A stretch of DNA of 64,000 nt from Uloborus plumipes. Lineage: Eukaryota > Arthropoda > Arachnida > Araneae > Uloboridae. The notes below the pieces were generated by a model. It saw nothing but the letters and a program-made list of their open reading frames with translations. It did no database searches and had not been told where the DNA came from. Within the stretch, counting starts at the first letter, position 1. Every line of letters begins with the position of its first letter. Below are positions 1 through 13,492 of this stretch, piece after piece. The stretch spans positions 46,505 to 110,504 of the forward strand of contig JAXGGA010003000.1 in assembly GCA_038373865.1 (NCBI GenBank), read 5' to 3'. Position numbers and translations under genes: made by a program.

Positions 1-271
1 AATCGCTTTTTTCCCTTCCAGACATTCCAAGCACACACACACAAAAATAAATAAACAAATAAATGAATAAATAAATAAATCAACAAATAATAAAGAAATA
101 ATTTAAATTTAAAAAATAAATTAATGAATAATTTTTATTAAAAATATCCGTAAATAATTTAAATTTAAAAAAATAATTAAAAAATAATGTAAATAAATAA
201 ATTAGTTTTAAAAAATCCCCCCTCCCATTTTGATGTCGCCCCCCCCCCCCCCCCCACTGTGGGCACCCCTA
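1..271 (-). mobile_element. Truncated inverted copy of a CAGGGGTG-ended repeat
   Basis: This is the reverse-complement relative of the element at 25529-26058. It shares the motif around a CA microsatellite next to a conserved block at 1-35, an AT-rich core of TAAA-type repeats, a long poly-C run at 240-255, and a terminus reading gggcacccct. It runs off the left edge of the window. No coding capacity is visible. Class is unassigned; the inverted ends of the full copy suggest a non-autonomous DNA transposon. Confidence 0.6.
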
Positions 272-1026
272 CTTAAGACCACGCTTTTTACACACATAAA
301 ATATTTTTACACATCTTGTAATTATTTCTAACAGCTAAAATTTTGCTACTCGCATTATGATCTACCGAAAAACATTCTGGTCCAAACAAAGTCTTTACAT
401 CTTTCCGAGCATCCCAAACATAAGGCGGTGCCTGCGACCCTTGACTGGCTGATTTCAGAAATCCTATCTGCACTGAATCTCGAAAGAGTGACCGCCGGAA
501 AACGAAGTTCCGCTGTTTACCACGCGTTCGAAATAGTCTCTGTTCTCACGCCTCGTCTTCCAGATCAAAGAAAAGAACAACATGGCACTTGGAGATAGCA
601 CTTCGTAGCATATAGACGGAACTTAGTAAGATTATCTATTGTCGATGGCATCCAGTCTTTCAATTATACTGTCAACAGATATACTTTGTATCTTAAATGC
701 ACTTTTTGCGTTCAACAATTTGTTGATACAATTACGGTGACAATAACACAAAAAGAGTTTAGTGACTTCTCTTCCATAGCTACTTTTCCCCCTTAACTAT
801 CGTACTCCTCTAATTGAGACTACAGAACAAATTTCTGAATTTTTAGTTGCCTGGATGCGATTTGAGCAATTTAAACACTATTGCATTGTTTTAAATAACC
901 AATCACCAGCAAAACCCAAAAATTAGAGTTTTTAGCAACGAAAAAAATATCCAAACATTACCATCAGCACTTACACTCGCATTTTACTCACGCGTTACTT
1001 TATCGAAATTTGAAACTTTGCATTTG
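272..1026. other. Unassigned AT-rich sequence
   Basis: No exon, RNA gene or repeat terminus was recognised. The short open frame near 288-473 has no recognisable protein character. Confidence 0.4.
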
Positions 1027-4000
1027 TATAGAGCGATTCCATACCAAATCACCGAATGGGGGTCGCACGACCGACTCGGATTTTTTTTTAATTTGGTACA
1101 CAGATTGATGGTATAGAGGTATGAAAAAGCCCAAAAGGAAAGTTACCTGCTCCACTTATTTTCTGAGATACATGCCCTCAAAGTTTGTCCGCCACGTCAA
1201 AATACTAAAAAAGTGATGTTATTTAATCATTTTTTATAAAAAATTGTACTCATGCAAAATAAAAGTGTTAGATATCTATGGAAACTAGTTACTCCAGGCA
1301 TTCTGAAAAAAAATACTAGAACGTTCATAATGAAAATTGCCAAGGTACAGGGCTCTTTGAAGTTGTCACCACAAAAACTTGATTTTGCAGATTTTGCTAA
1401 AATTCAGGCATTTATTACAAAAAAAGGCAAACAAAACCAAAGGTTTTCTCACTTTCTGGTAATGTACAGGTCCTCCCTGTAAATTGCTACGCAATAAATT
1501 TTTTGGGTTTCTCACTCCTTCTTGGAAATATTTTAGCTTAAAGATAAGCCGTATGGCAAAAAATGCGTTTTTGGCCATCTTGGCAGCCATTTTTCTCATA
1601 AAGGGGGAGCAGTAGAAACTTTAATTTTTTTTTTAAACAAGCCACTGATATGTTAGCTATTCACAGGAAAAGAGTTTACTTTTGGTTATTTCTCCCATTA
1701 AGAGATATCCTGCTGACAGTATATGCATGTTTTTCGCGACGACCATATGCTTTTGTTCCCCCTCTCATGGACTTAAAATTAATTAAACCAAAAAATAATG
1801 ATATATTTATTATTAGCAGTATTATCTACCCAATATGTCATGAAATTTAATTTATTAAATCATTGAACAATAAATTAGATAATTGATGAAAAAAAGAAAA
1901 AGTATTTCTCTGATGCCTGAGCATTATGCATTCATAATTATAAAGCACTAAATACTTTCTTGAGAAATTAATTAACATAAATGAGCTCTAAATAGTTATA
2001 TTATAAGCAATACCCAATCTTGTGATTGGGATACTCCTGTTTTTAATTGAAGAATTTCTTGAATATCACATGAATATCAGGAAAATAAATGAGGTCTTTT
2101 CGTTTGATGTAGGATACTTTATGACAAATTTCATTTGATGGGCTACTAACTGAGCATGGTGATAAAGAGCTATTAATTTCAGCATCGAATTCCATTTTAC
2201 TTTATTAACAGTTAAATATTTACAAAATAATTAAATAAATAATTTAATATAAAGCCATGCTTGAAGAATTAAAATGAGTGCAACTAATTTATTCCCATAC
2301 TGATCTTCACAAAACTGACATGTGTTGAGCACTGATAAGAACTGACAAGAATAAGTTTACTCACTAAAATACTAGTTCACAGATACTATAAAGCGTACAT
2401 TCTATTTTCTACAAAATAATACTGCAACAAAGAACAAGGGTATAAAGGGATAGGTACTAAAGAATTTCTTGAAAAATCAATTAAAATAAAGGAGCTTCGA
2501 ATATTTATCTCATAGGCAATACCCAATCTTGTGATTGGATGTTCCTGATTGATGGCTATAAACAGGAGGATACCCTTGTTCTTTGTTGCAGTATTATTTT
2601 GTGGAAAATAGAATGTATGCTTTATAGTATCTGTAAACTAATATTTTAGTGAGTAAACTTTTTCTTGTCAGTTCTTATCAGTGCTCAACGCATGTCAATT
2701 TTGTAAAGATCAGTATGGGAATAAATTAGTTGCACTAATTTTAATTCTTCTAGCATGGCTTTATATTAAATTATTTATTTTATTACTTTGTAAATATTTA
2801 ACTGTTAAGGTGAGAAGGGACTTTCAGATGAGCAAAAAATGGTCAAAAAATCGGTTCTTCTTTGATGATATTTCTAAAAACTATATGATTGAAATACATG
2901 TTATTGCTATTGTAAATAAATAGCTTTACCTTATTTGTGGTGAATTTGTATTCAAAACTAATTTAATAATGAAATATACAACAGTAAATGTTGATTTTCT
3001 CAAAACATAATTTTACGCGTGTTTACAAATTTCATACTGCTCCAGTGTAAAAAATTATTATTTAAATTTGCTAAAAATTTTTTGCCATGTACTTAAGAGG
3101 TTTTTTAACATTTTGTTGGGAAGGAATTTTCTATTTTACTAGCTGTGTTGAATATATTTGCTATGTTTTATTGAAATATGGATATCTTTCACAAAAAAAA
3201 AATGTAAATTTTAGTTTGTTTTTTTTCTTTAATTTTTGCCACAATATATAGAAAAAGTACTCCCAACATTTCACTTTCTGGTGTTTTATGTTCCACATTT
3301 TGCTTGTATTTTATCATTTTGATGAAATTTCAGGCGCTTGGAATAAAAAAGAAAAATCGTTAAAATTCAAATTTTAAATTTAAAAAAAAAAACAAATTTT
3401 AAAATATTTCAACGAAAATTTTTATATGTGTTAGTTTTTGCAACATATAGCTATGCTGCAAATTTCAAAGAAATTCATTGAAAATTGCTAAAGAAAAAAA
3501 TGATAGTCCCTTGTCGCCTTAATAAGGTAAAATGGAATTCGATGCTGAAATTAATAGCTCTTTATCACCATGCTCAGTTAGTAGCCCATCAAATGAAATT
3601 TGTCATAAAATATCCTACATCAAACGAAAAGACCTCATTTATTTTCCTGCTATTCATGTGATATTCAAGAAATTCTTCAATTAAAAACAGGAGTATCCCA
3701 ATCACAAGATTAGGTATTGCTTATAATATAAATATTTAGAGCTCATTTATGTTAATTAATTCCTCAAGAAAGTATTTAGTGCTTTGTAATTATGAATGCA
3801 TAATGCTCAGGCATCAGAGAAATACTTTTTCTTTTTTTCATCAATTATCTAATTTATTGTTCAGTGATTTAATAAATTAAATTTCATGACATATTGGGTA
3901 GATAATACAGCTAATAATAAATATATCATTATTTTTTGGTTTAATTAATTTTAAGTCCATGAGAGGGGGAACAAAAGCATATGGTCGTCGCGAAAAACAT

Positions 4001-4709
4001 GCATATACTGTCAGCAGGATATCTCTTAATGGGAGAAATAACCAAAAGTAAACTCTTTTCCTGTAAATAGCTAACATATCAGTGGCTTGTTTAAAAAAAA
4101 AATTAAAGTTTCTACTGCTCCCCCTTTATGAGAAAAATGGCTGCCAAGATGGCCAAAAACGCATTTTTTGCCATACGGCTTATCTTTAAGCTAAAATATT
4201 TCCAAGAAGGAGTGAGAAACCCAAAAAATTTATTGCGTAGCAATTTACAGGGAGGACCTGTACACTACCAGAAAGTGAGAAAACCTTTGGTTTTGTTTGC
4301 CTTTTTTTGTAATAAATGCCTGAATTTTAGCAAAATCTGCAAAATCAAGTTTTTGTGGTGACAACTTCAAAGAGCCCTGTACCTTGGCAATTTTCATTAT
4401 GAACATTCTAGTATTTTTTTTCAGAATGCCTGGAGTAACTAGTTTCCATAGATATCTAACACTTTTATTTTGCATGAGTACAATTTTTTATAAAAAATGA
4501 TTAAATAACATCACTTTTTTAGTATTTTGACGTGGCGGACAAACTTTGAGGGCATGTATCTCAGAAAATAAGTGGAGCAGGTAACTTTCCTTTTGGGCTT
4601 TTTCATACCTCTATACCATCAATCTGTGTACCAAATTAAAAAAAAATCCGAGTCGGTCGTGCGACCAACTTTTTTTATTTTCGGTGATTTGGTATGGAAT
4701 CGCTCTATA
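1027..4709. repeat. Large nested foldback (inverted-repeat) element
   Basis: Two arms of about 1.2 kb (roughly 1027-2210 and 3528-4709) are near-identical reverse complements. Both ends begin gagcgattccataccaaatc. Because the arms match, identical short open frames occur on opposite strands (for example 1366-1599 and 4128-4361), which shows these frames follow from the palindrome and are not genes. The middle holds a second palindrome and about 700 bp of AT-rich DNA. This is a non-autonomous foldback or MITE-like element with no transposase seen. Confidence 0.8.
2210..2812. repeat. Inner palindrome nested in the foldback element
   Basis: Sequence at about 2212-2443 reappears inverted at about 2569-2810, including the shared stretch around atacccttgttctttgttgc. 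The outer-arm sequence is interrupted here: the continuation of the left arm (aaggcgacaagggact type) reappears only after 2806. This suggests a separate palindromic element inserted into one arm junction. Confidence 0.65.
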
Positions 4710-5037
4710 GGAAAAATTAATGAATTTCACAAACACCGCCTTCGATTCCGATAACAGGAAAAAAAGCAACTTTCACCCCCAAAACGAAACTGCATTTTGC
4801 CATAAATTAGATTTAACACCAAGAGTTTTCCTCAAACGTGCTGGAGCTCACCCCCCCCCCCCCCCATTCGTGGCATCCCTCACTTCCGTTGTCAGACACA
4901 AACATAATTTAATTTCCCTCTCCCTCTTAAAAGCGTCCTCCTGATCTGCATATCTGGGACATAAAGCGCGTCTTGGAAAATTAGCCACAAGTAATTTGAC
5001 GCATCGCACAGTCGTAGTAGCACTCTGAGAATTGAAA

Positions 5038-6680
5038 ACCATGCTGCCTTGCTAAGTGCAAAAGTGGTATCTGTAGTCAAGCCCAAACTGAGATATTACT
5101 CCTTAAAGTTTAAGGCGTCCATATATTTGATCCACATACTTTTTCAGAATTTTTTTAAAAATATTTCTTGTTCTAAAATGATCATAAAACTTTGGGCCGA
5201 ATTCAAGTGAAACACCATTGCAATCGCTTCGAGGCGATCGCAAATTGCAATCGCTACTGGAAGTCGAATTACATTAGAACCGCATCTCGTAGCGATTGCA
5301 ACGTATCCAAATTTGGGAATTTGCGATTGCATTGGTGAGTTGCGATCGTCCGTGTTTCACTTGAATTCCTGCCTTTGACTTTTGGTAAAATACGTCACAA
5401 AAAGCCACCTGGTGTCTATAACTCAATTCTGTACCTCAGAACCAGACTAACGCAAGTTTTTTCGTCACCATTTTCGTCACTTTTCATTAGAGGGCGAAAA
5501 CGATTGTCAGATACATGCAAAGGATGGGACTCGTGCTCTTTTAATGCTGCTAAATAATTGTGAAGGAATTTCTTTTCTTGCATAACGTTCTTGTGGGTCG
5601 ATGTGGAATAAGATTCTACATACGGGCGATTCTCTGTAAACTCGTCATTTTTCACACGAAATCTGTCCGGGCATGGTTTTTTTGAAATGTTCGTATAGTT
5701 ATAATAAATACTATTGCTCAGAAAAGGAATCTATTACTTTGGTCTGAAAGAGGGTCGATTGAAGCTTGTTTTTCTGATAAATCGTGATAGGGGGTAAGTC
5801 CCCCGCCTGGTATAACTAGTCAGGGGACTGTGCCAGGTGACTGTGTTTTTGCTCTTTGTTGCGTAATATCTGCATATTGGAACATAATTAGTTACGAGAC
5901 TACCTATAAATTTAGGCACAAATCGTGGAGATAATAACTAATATGTTTCATAATTAAACTAATTTACATAAATAAAATCACTTCCCAGAGGACTGTATTC
6001 GCAACGACCCTGATGCATACTTTCATCACAAATGTGGTTCTCAAACCAAAGTATCGTTTCAGCACCGTTCTCGGCAATTTCAGCAAATTCACACTGATTG
6101 CTTTAAACTTTATGTCAAAAAACATTTGCAAGAGTAACAGATTTTTTCTATTGGAGCTTTGAATTTGACTCAGGGGACTGTTTGAAAAATCTCCGGACAG
6201 AATGTACATGACAATTTTAAGTTTTAGAAATACGTAATTAGACCTTATATCATGAAAAAAATTTTGCTGCATTATTCTATTTTTAGATAATAATTGCCAA
6301 ATTTATATAGTGTTGATAGGATTTTTGGAATATTACCTTGAAGTGTTAGACAATACGATTGGGACAGCCAGGGGACTGTGTCTTTAGCACTTAGATAATT
6401 TCTAGAAAAAAATATTAAATTGTTATCGCTCCAAATACAATTGGGCCACCGAGTATTAATGCATTACTTTTATTTAGAGCGATAATTATTTTACTACACT
6501 TTATTATTTTTAAAATACTAAGTTCGGACAGCAAATTACCAGTTTACAGAGAATCGCCCATACAATGTAGCAAAAAATTGAAAATCGCCATTTTTGGACT
6601 TACGTTGTTCTGGTTCTGAGGTACAGAATTTTGTTAAAAAGTGCAGGTACCACTTTTGTGCTTAGCACGGCAGCATGGTG
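5038..6680. mobile_element. DNA element with 36-bp inverted ends (GCTTAGCACGGCAG family)
   Basis: The left end (accatgctgccttgctaag) and right end (cttagcacggcagcatggtg) are inverted copies over about 36 bases. One-sided copies of the end occur at 47557-47594, and a short two-ended copy at 38734-39007. The interior has no recognisable transposase. It contains the phrase caggggactgt three times (5821, 6172, 6369) and a nested palindromic MITE at 5196-5373. Confidence 0.65.
5196..5373. mobile_element. Short member of the GGCAGGGATTCAAGTGAAAC palindromic MITE family
   Basis: It starts attcaagtgaaacaccattg and ends gtttcacttgaattcctgcc, with internal inverted blocks of the atcgcaattgcaatcgctac kind. 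It is a diverged or internally deleted relative of the roughly 300-bp copies at 47145, 57668 and 60541. Confidence 0.7.
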
Positions 6681-9600
6681 AAATGAAACGTAACTGGAGA
6701 GGGAGGTGGGGGAGGGGGGGCACCATGAAAATCATGCAATAGATATGTGTAATAGGCACATCCAGAGAGAGAGAGAGGGATGGCCAAAGAATGAGAGAGA
6801 TTTTTAGTCTTGTGCAAACAAGCCGCCATTTGCCACCGACAGATAGCTGTTTGCTCAGTGGCGAGTCTGTTGATATGAGTGGCGATAGAGCAGAAACCAT
6901 CGATTAGGTTTGTTTGCATTGAGGAGACGTTTGAGGGAAATTTCTTTCGATGGGCAAACACGGGATCGGCGTTTCATTAGGAGGTTTAAATTTCGCTTAT
7001 GTTCCAATAATCGTTCGATTTAAATGCGTGGGGGAAGATCGGCACGTGATGGACGTGAGAACGCTGACGTGCATTTCGTCGCAGTGTTGGAATGTTTTTT
7101 GAGATTCGAACTAACATTTCCCATAAATATCCGGAAGAATACATCGTGTTCTAAGCACTACAGCTAGTTTTCTACAAATTTAGCTAAAAAGAAAACTTCA
7201 CTTTTGTTGAACATTTTTGCTCGGAAGAAGACAAATATTGCCGTCATAAGAAGGAAAGCCCTAAAGGAAAAAAATGTTGAGAAAAACTAGAAGATAAATT
7301 TTAAATCTTCATTAAATGATTTTTTTTTTTTTTTTTTTGTAAAATGTCTTGTCTCATAAATAGAACCATGCAGGAACAAGATTTTAAATTTCTTTGAAAA
7401 CTATACCTTTAAACAAGCAATAAAAAAATCTGGCTAACGAATTGCAGCAGAATTTGGATTTCGGGCTTTTCAAATTACGGCGGTAGACAACAATCTCAAC
7501 TCAATTAAACAAAATTTAGACAGGATGATTGACGATATTTAGATAAAGTCTTCGCATTCTCTAAAAATCGCGAAGAAGCTTTTTTTTTTCTCTCGAAGCA
7601 ATAATAAAATGAACTGAATTGTGGTTACCTCATTACAGTATTCACCCCACGATATAGACAAATTATCGCACTCCCAACGATCGTTCTCTCGAGTTATGGG
7701 CGATGTTTGAAATAATAAGTCGTTAGTCACATTTTTAGTCAACTAATTCCGATTTGAAGCCTTAATTTATAACCCAAGGTGCCAAATTTGGTGCATAAAG
7801 TTTGGATTACATGGCAGCTTTTCTTTCTAGACTCATTGGGATTAAGAACCATGGGTTGCTCCATGGGACTGAAAAAAGTGCTCTTTAAATGCAATTAATT
7901 TTGGTATCAAACAATTATTTTCTTTTTTATATTTTACATGTATGCTATCGGCAGGATTTAGCATGCAGCAGTGCATGTCGGTAGTGTTTAAGTTTGAAAA
8001 ATGTATTTGAATACAAACATTTCATACATCAAAATTTTTACCTAGGTTTTTCGTTTTGAAGCCTAAAACCTTGTTCTAGTGCCATTATAACGCATAAATT
8101 AAAAAAAAAATTAACACTGACCGGAGTACCTATTTTACGTCGTTAGTTAGAACCGTGTTATTTATCAATATATCGTTGGGTACTCTACAACTACTTACGA
8201 TAATCATTTTTAGCTTTCTAATAGCTAATATTTCAGAAAAAGGCTACAACTGAAATTTTAAGTAAGGGACCAATTGAATTCAGAGAGACGTTCTTAAACT
8301 CTCTAAAATCCTAGAAAACGGAATTGAAACCTATAAAAAGATCATTAGAAACAACCTCTTTCGCACGTTTCACCGAAAAAAAGAGCTGTATTGGAAAATG
8401 ATAGCTGTCTCCGAAATTTCCAGAAAGCTGTAGTATCGATAAAAAGACGCCTTCAAGGCTTTTCCTAGTAGAAGATGATGGTAGTAATAATCATAATAGA
8501 TCCCTTAAATTTTCTATCCAAATGAGCAAGTTGGTACTTTTGTAAAGTTTCCAAATGATGTTTCTTGAAAATTTCAAGAATATTAGAGTTGACGTACTTG
8601 AAAAAATGAATGAATCATCGAAGAGATGAGGTCGAATTCAGCTTCTTACATTACTTACCATATCATGATGGAATTTAAATATGAGCTTGGCGAGATTTCC
8701 TATTGATTCTGGAAATATGAAAACTAGTATGCTTGGCGTTTAAATTTTCTAAACACATTGCAGTTTCCACTTATTTATGAGACGTACAAGAAAATGTATT
8801 CTCGAAAGAATTTTGGATTCGCCATTGAACGAAACTCACTAAGTTAGACGACTTTTACTAACATTTCAACAGACTTTAATAAGAACTCATATTTCGGTAA
8901 CTGGAAATGGGATACGAGAACTAATACTTTATCCGTCAATAAACATGTTTTACTATGCTCTCTTGATCGCAAAGTATGTTTTATTTTTTTCACTATTACA
9001 TTATCGTGTTGATTCCTGGTTAGGCAACATAAAATAGTAATGGGCACTGACCTTTAATAGTGCTACAATTAGTAATGCGTAAAAAAGGAAACATGGACGG
9101 AAAACGAAAAAATATACAGCTTAATTCGCCACTGCGTGACTATATATATAGTCACTACGTCACTTAAAGACAAAGAACTCGCACTGCAAAATTGTACTTT
9201 AAACCGGATTTTAAGGGAAAAATAACATTAATCTTTTTAAAGAAATTTAAGCTACATTAATGAGTACTAATTGGAGAGTCAACAAGATGTCTCTCTCTGC
9301 ATTGTAAAGGATATTTGAAATACAGTGAAGTCCTGTCACAAAGAATACCAATACAACAAAATTCACGTTGCAACGAACAAAAATTGCGGTCATGTGAAGT
9401 TCATAATTACAGGATTTCACAGAACGTTGCAAGGATATTTGAAAATCCTACTGCACAATGGCAAGGCAGGTTTTGAAGTTTTGGTAAAGAATAGTAACAC
9501 TTTGGAACGTCCCTTGCAATGACTTTTGCGGCCTAAACTTGAAACATTTTCACTCACATAAACTGCGATTGCAACGTACTGACCACAAGTTTACCACCTC

Positions 9601-11770
9601 TACTCCAGCAGAATGCCCCAGTTTATTTTTCAACCATTTTCAAACAAACAAAGAGCTATGTGTTCTCCCCTCAAGTCATTAGGTCATTAGCTGGTAACGC
9701 GGAAACAAAATCTCATCATCAACAACTTTAGATGTAAGAATTAAGATGCAACACCACTTTTAGAGTTTCATTTCATCACCGCATATTTTTGGCTTTTGGA
9801 TTTTTTCACTGGTTTCATTCAAGATACAGGGAATTCCATTCAAACGACAATCTCCGTTACTACACTTTGGTAGGGCGAGATTCTCCAATCGGAGTCCGAC
9901 TGATTTTAGGATCAAGTAGTTTGTGTTGAAGATTCTAAAATTTCAGATATGGGAGTCAATCATTTTCATTTAGACTCCGTAACCCTGACCAAAATGGGGT
10001 TAAGTTTCATTCTTTTCCGACTGAAAAAAATATTTGGTAACTGTATGTTTGTAAATTCATTTTTTCATAAAAAATAAGGAGCTGACTGCAAGATTTCTTA
10101 GGAATCCTTTACTTGAGCTTTCCAAACCAAACATGCTGCATTTAATTACTAGCAGAACATCTGCTAGGTCAAGACACTTATCAAACCTCCAGTTGGACTT
10201 TCAAAAGTGGAGACCGTAGGCAAAAACAGGAATTTTCCTTTGTGGGTTAAAAGCAGATGAAAATTAGCGACATACGTACCGATTTCTTTTTAAAAAATAA
10301 AAAAGAAAAAACAAGTCAGCCATTTTTAGCAACACATATTTACGCACTTTAACTACCCTTGAAAAACTTGTCATTTACTGACGTAATACGATGATATTTT
10401 TGGATGAATGCCACCAAAACATTAATTTTTACTCAACGTTTCACTCTAAACCTCTGTCAGACTTAACAACACGCCAGATAATTTTCTTGACATCTTGGCT
10501 TTTACGTCGTATTTTCTTTAAAATCGGAGTAAAACCAGACGACGGAGGGGTGGGGCGAAGAAGGGGCTTCCGCAAAGCGAGAATGCGAAGAGAGTTGGGG
10601 GGAAATAATTAGCCAGGAAAAGATAGTGTTTCGGAAAATTTTATTGTCCCTAAGTTTGCTTAACTTCAGAGAGATTTCAACGATAACAACACCTTAATCC
10701 AATTTGTGTTTATTTGCCAAAATTTTCGTCGTCTGATATGATTATTTTTCGAGGAATCTGAAATTTTAAAAGGTCTTAAACGACAAAACGTACTTTTTAT
10801 CCAACTCAAAAGAAAGAAAAACATTAAAAAGTGATCGTAAAAACGGACCATTTGGAAGTACGAAATACACGTAAGCATGTTAGAAATTATTAATTCTACA
10901 TTTTTAATTTATTCGATCTGAAATTAATTCGTCAATTTATTCGATCTCTTCAAAGAAAAAAATATGATTTGCACAAAATCAAGATAACGCTCTCTAGAAA
11001 CTCATTAGAAGGACTATAAGTGCCCAGTCAATTCACCTCGAGGCCGAACAGTGGTCGCCACTTTTGGCGACTGGGACTTGATTCTTTGGTAGCCATTGTC
11101 AGTGAAATAGTCACCCATTGGCGACTGACGACAGCTAATCTCTAACTCCAAGAATTGGAATCTGACTCCTTTGTAGAAGTTAATACCCACAAACAACGGT
11201 GTGTATAATTTACATCCAGCCTGATGATAGTTGAAAGAGGAGACATAGTTCAAGAATATTTTTATTATGCTTATGTACACGAACATAAACAAACATAACT
11301 GCCAACTTCGTAGCTAACATAATAACGCCTCAACATCACCGATACAGTTAACTTGTATTTATAGTATGATAATTTGCACATTTGTCTTCAGTTCAGTTCA
11401 AACAGTGGTATCTTACACACTAAATAAAAATAGTATGCAAATAAAGATTTTAAACTAAATGTACGTTCGAAATGAATAATTCTAACATCCTTAGCACTGC
11501 TCTGTACTGCGCTGCCATGTTACACCTCATTTTAAAAAACACTATTTAAACTACTTTTACAACAAATGTACCAAAAATCTCAAACTGCGCGATCGATATT
11601 GAAATTATGAAGAGCTACTGTCTGATTTTGTTAGGTAAAACATTCCGCGTATTTACGCATGCGTCAGGTTTTCTCTGATCTTACCAAAATAGGGGTGATA
11701 GGTAAGATAAAAATTTGGAGAAGAATAAGAAGTATTTTGAGCCGTATCAAAAACGTAGAACGATACTAAT
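6681..11770. other. Five kilobases without a recognised gene
   Basis: Mostly AT-rich sequence with only short, unconvincing open frames. A somewhat GC-richer, non-repetitive stretch at about 6690-7090 could be a regulatory region or a non-coding exon, but I see no splice-linked coding signal. Poly-T occurs at 7320-7338. Confidence 0.4.
9136..9155. repeat. Perfect 20-bp palindrome
   Basis: gtgactatatatatagtcac reads the same on both strands. It is isolated from other recognised elements. Confidence 0.7.
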
Positions 11771-12168
11771 CAGGGGCGGACACAAGGGAGAGGCGATGGG
11801 GCGATCGCACCTCCCTTGAGGCCCAGCCATCAGTAAATGTTAACATTGAAGTTCAAAAAACTTAATTTTAGACGAGTTTCAATGATGTTGAAGGAAGGAA
11901 AGGGCTCTACCACGCAAATGTTCCGAAATTGAAGTCCAAAACCTATGAGATCAATATTTGCCATCCAAAAAAGACAGTAAAAAGTTCGGGCCCTGCTCCA
12001 CATCAGCGGAAAACGTGACCAAAATCGAAAATCCGGGTATGTTCCACAGAAACACCATTTAATCCATTTTACGTCTCTGTGCTTTACGCTCACGTTTTTT
12101 GATGATGTGGAGCCCTAAGTAATAAAATCAACTGCCCTCCTTTGAAAAAATTCTGGATCCGCCCTTGA
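11771..12168. mobile_element. DNA transposon fragment with CAGGGGCGGA-type ends
   Basis: It begins caggggcggacac and ends ggatccgcccttg, the inverted-end style of common arthropod hAT-like elements. The middle contains another palindromic MITE (11988-12116). I saw no clear target duplication. Confidence 0.5.
11988..12116. mobile_element. Small MITE, GGGCC-TGCTCCACATC family
   Basis: Ends gggccctgctccacatcagc and gatgatgtggagccct are inverted copies. The interior shares a block with the copy at 21469-21614 (aatggtgtttctacggaaag in that copy, inverted here). Non-coding. Confidence 0.65.
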
Positions 12169-13056
12169 TGTTAATTTCAAAATGTATCAAAAGTATAACA
12201 AATGCAAGTTTTAAATTGAAAACTTCGAAAAGTTATCACCCATAACCCATCACCCCTTTTTTGTGTGGAATGACTCACGAGTGCTAAGCGCGGCTTTCAA
12301 AGACGGACAGTATCTCCCACGGCATATTTTCATTTCTGTCAAATAATATCGGTTAATTCAGTGTTTCAGTTATGCAATTACTCATAAAAAATTTCCAAAC
12401 ATCACAACCATTTTCTTTCCTTGAAGAAAAATATCAAGCACACGAACGCGCAACATGAAACAATAAAAAAAAAAAAAAACCGCTACAGCTTTCAAGTTAT
12501 TCAAATAAATCTTGTTTATTACACACAGAAAATATCCCATTCAGCCATCCATCAACCAAAAAGCGAAGATCAAAAAAATATATTTATACGAAGGTGCTCT
12601 TAAGACCAAGGCGGCCATTTTCCCTTTAATTAATAAAGGAGCACCAGATAATTGAAAGGAGCTTGTTCGACAACGAACATCGCCCAGAATATTCTCGAGA
12701 ACGCGACGGGTGGGCAGGAGACACACAATAGCCACGGAATATTTCATAGTGTGTTTGTTTAGGAGGGAAAAAGATTAGACTGTCGTGTGTTGAAATTTTT
12801 CGTTGTTAATAGGAGAAACTAATTTTCCTAATCAGAACGCTTCAATAACAATGGAACTTGAAAATATTGGGAAATATCAAGTGCTGATGTTCGAAGAATG
12901 TAAGATGATGATTTATTAACGACGAAAAATTGTTTTGTATTTGCCTGTCGTTGAATTTGGCAGCGATTTAATTAATTTTAAAGCGAGTTTAATTTGCAAC
13001 TACTAGTAATATTAGATAAATGAAAAATGATCAAATAAGCTTTGTGCTGAACTATA
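12169..13056. other. Unassigned sequence
   Basis: No convincing gene. A more complex block at 12600-12760 stands out from the AT-rich surroundings, but has no supported exon structure. Confidence 0.35.
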
Positions 13057-13105
13057 TTTGAAGTTAAAAATCAACGTAAATAAAGCACAAATAAGGTAGA
13101 AAGTA

Positions 13106-13157
13106 CAGCAAATAGCTATTTCAAGGCTACAATGGAGCCCCTTCATCAGTGCAAGAA
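13106..13157 (-). ncRNA. Hammerhead ribozyme-like motif, left arm
   Basis: On the minus strand the order is stem I strand, CTGATGA (13143-13149), a stem-loop with a GGGGCT/AGCCTT stem, GAAA (13118-13121), then TAGCTA forming a 2-bp stem III with an AGCT loop, then the cleavage position and TGC pairing with GCA. All invariant core positions are present. One extra A separates CTGATGA from stem II, which is atypical. Self-cleavage is inferred only. Confidence 0.6.
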
Positions 13158-13442
13158 GCTCAGCAAACAACATGAAAGCTGTAAGAGAACTGAGCGCGAA
13201 GCACGTGTGCCCCGGTATTGAATCCGCGTGACATCTTGAATCCGCGTTTTTTTCCCCTACTTTCCTTTGCTGTCTCCCCCCCCCCTTTTCTTCGCTCTCC
13301 TGCTGTTTCGCTGATCGCTGATTGGTCGGTGTTTTCCCGCTTTTGTCGTGAGTTCAAGCGCACTCGCCCATTTGTTATAAATACCGGGGCACACGTGCTT
13401 CGCGCTCAGTTCTCTTACAGCTTTCATGTTGTTTGCTGAGCT

Positions 13443-13492
13443 TCTTGCACTGATGAAGGCTCCATTGTAGCCTTGAAATAGCTATTTGCTGT
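13443..13492 (+). ncRNA. Hammerhead ribozyme-like motif, right arm
   Basis: CTGATGA at 13450-13456, GAAA at 13475-13478, a stem II made from aggct and agcct around ccattgt, and stem III TAGCTA. GCA before the core can pair with TGC at 13487-13489. It is the mirror copy of the left-arm motif, with small differences in stem II and the same kind of extra nucleotide. Confidence 0.6.

Noticed and set aside
1366..4361. Identical 77-, 76- and 66-codon frames on opposite strands
   Set aside because: Mirror images produced by the foldback arms, with no protein features.
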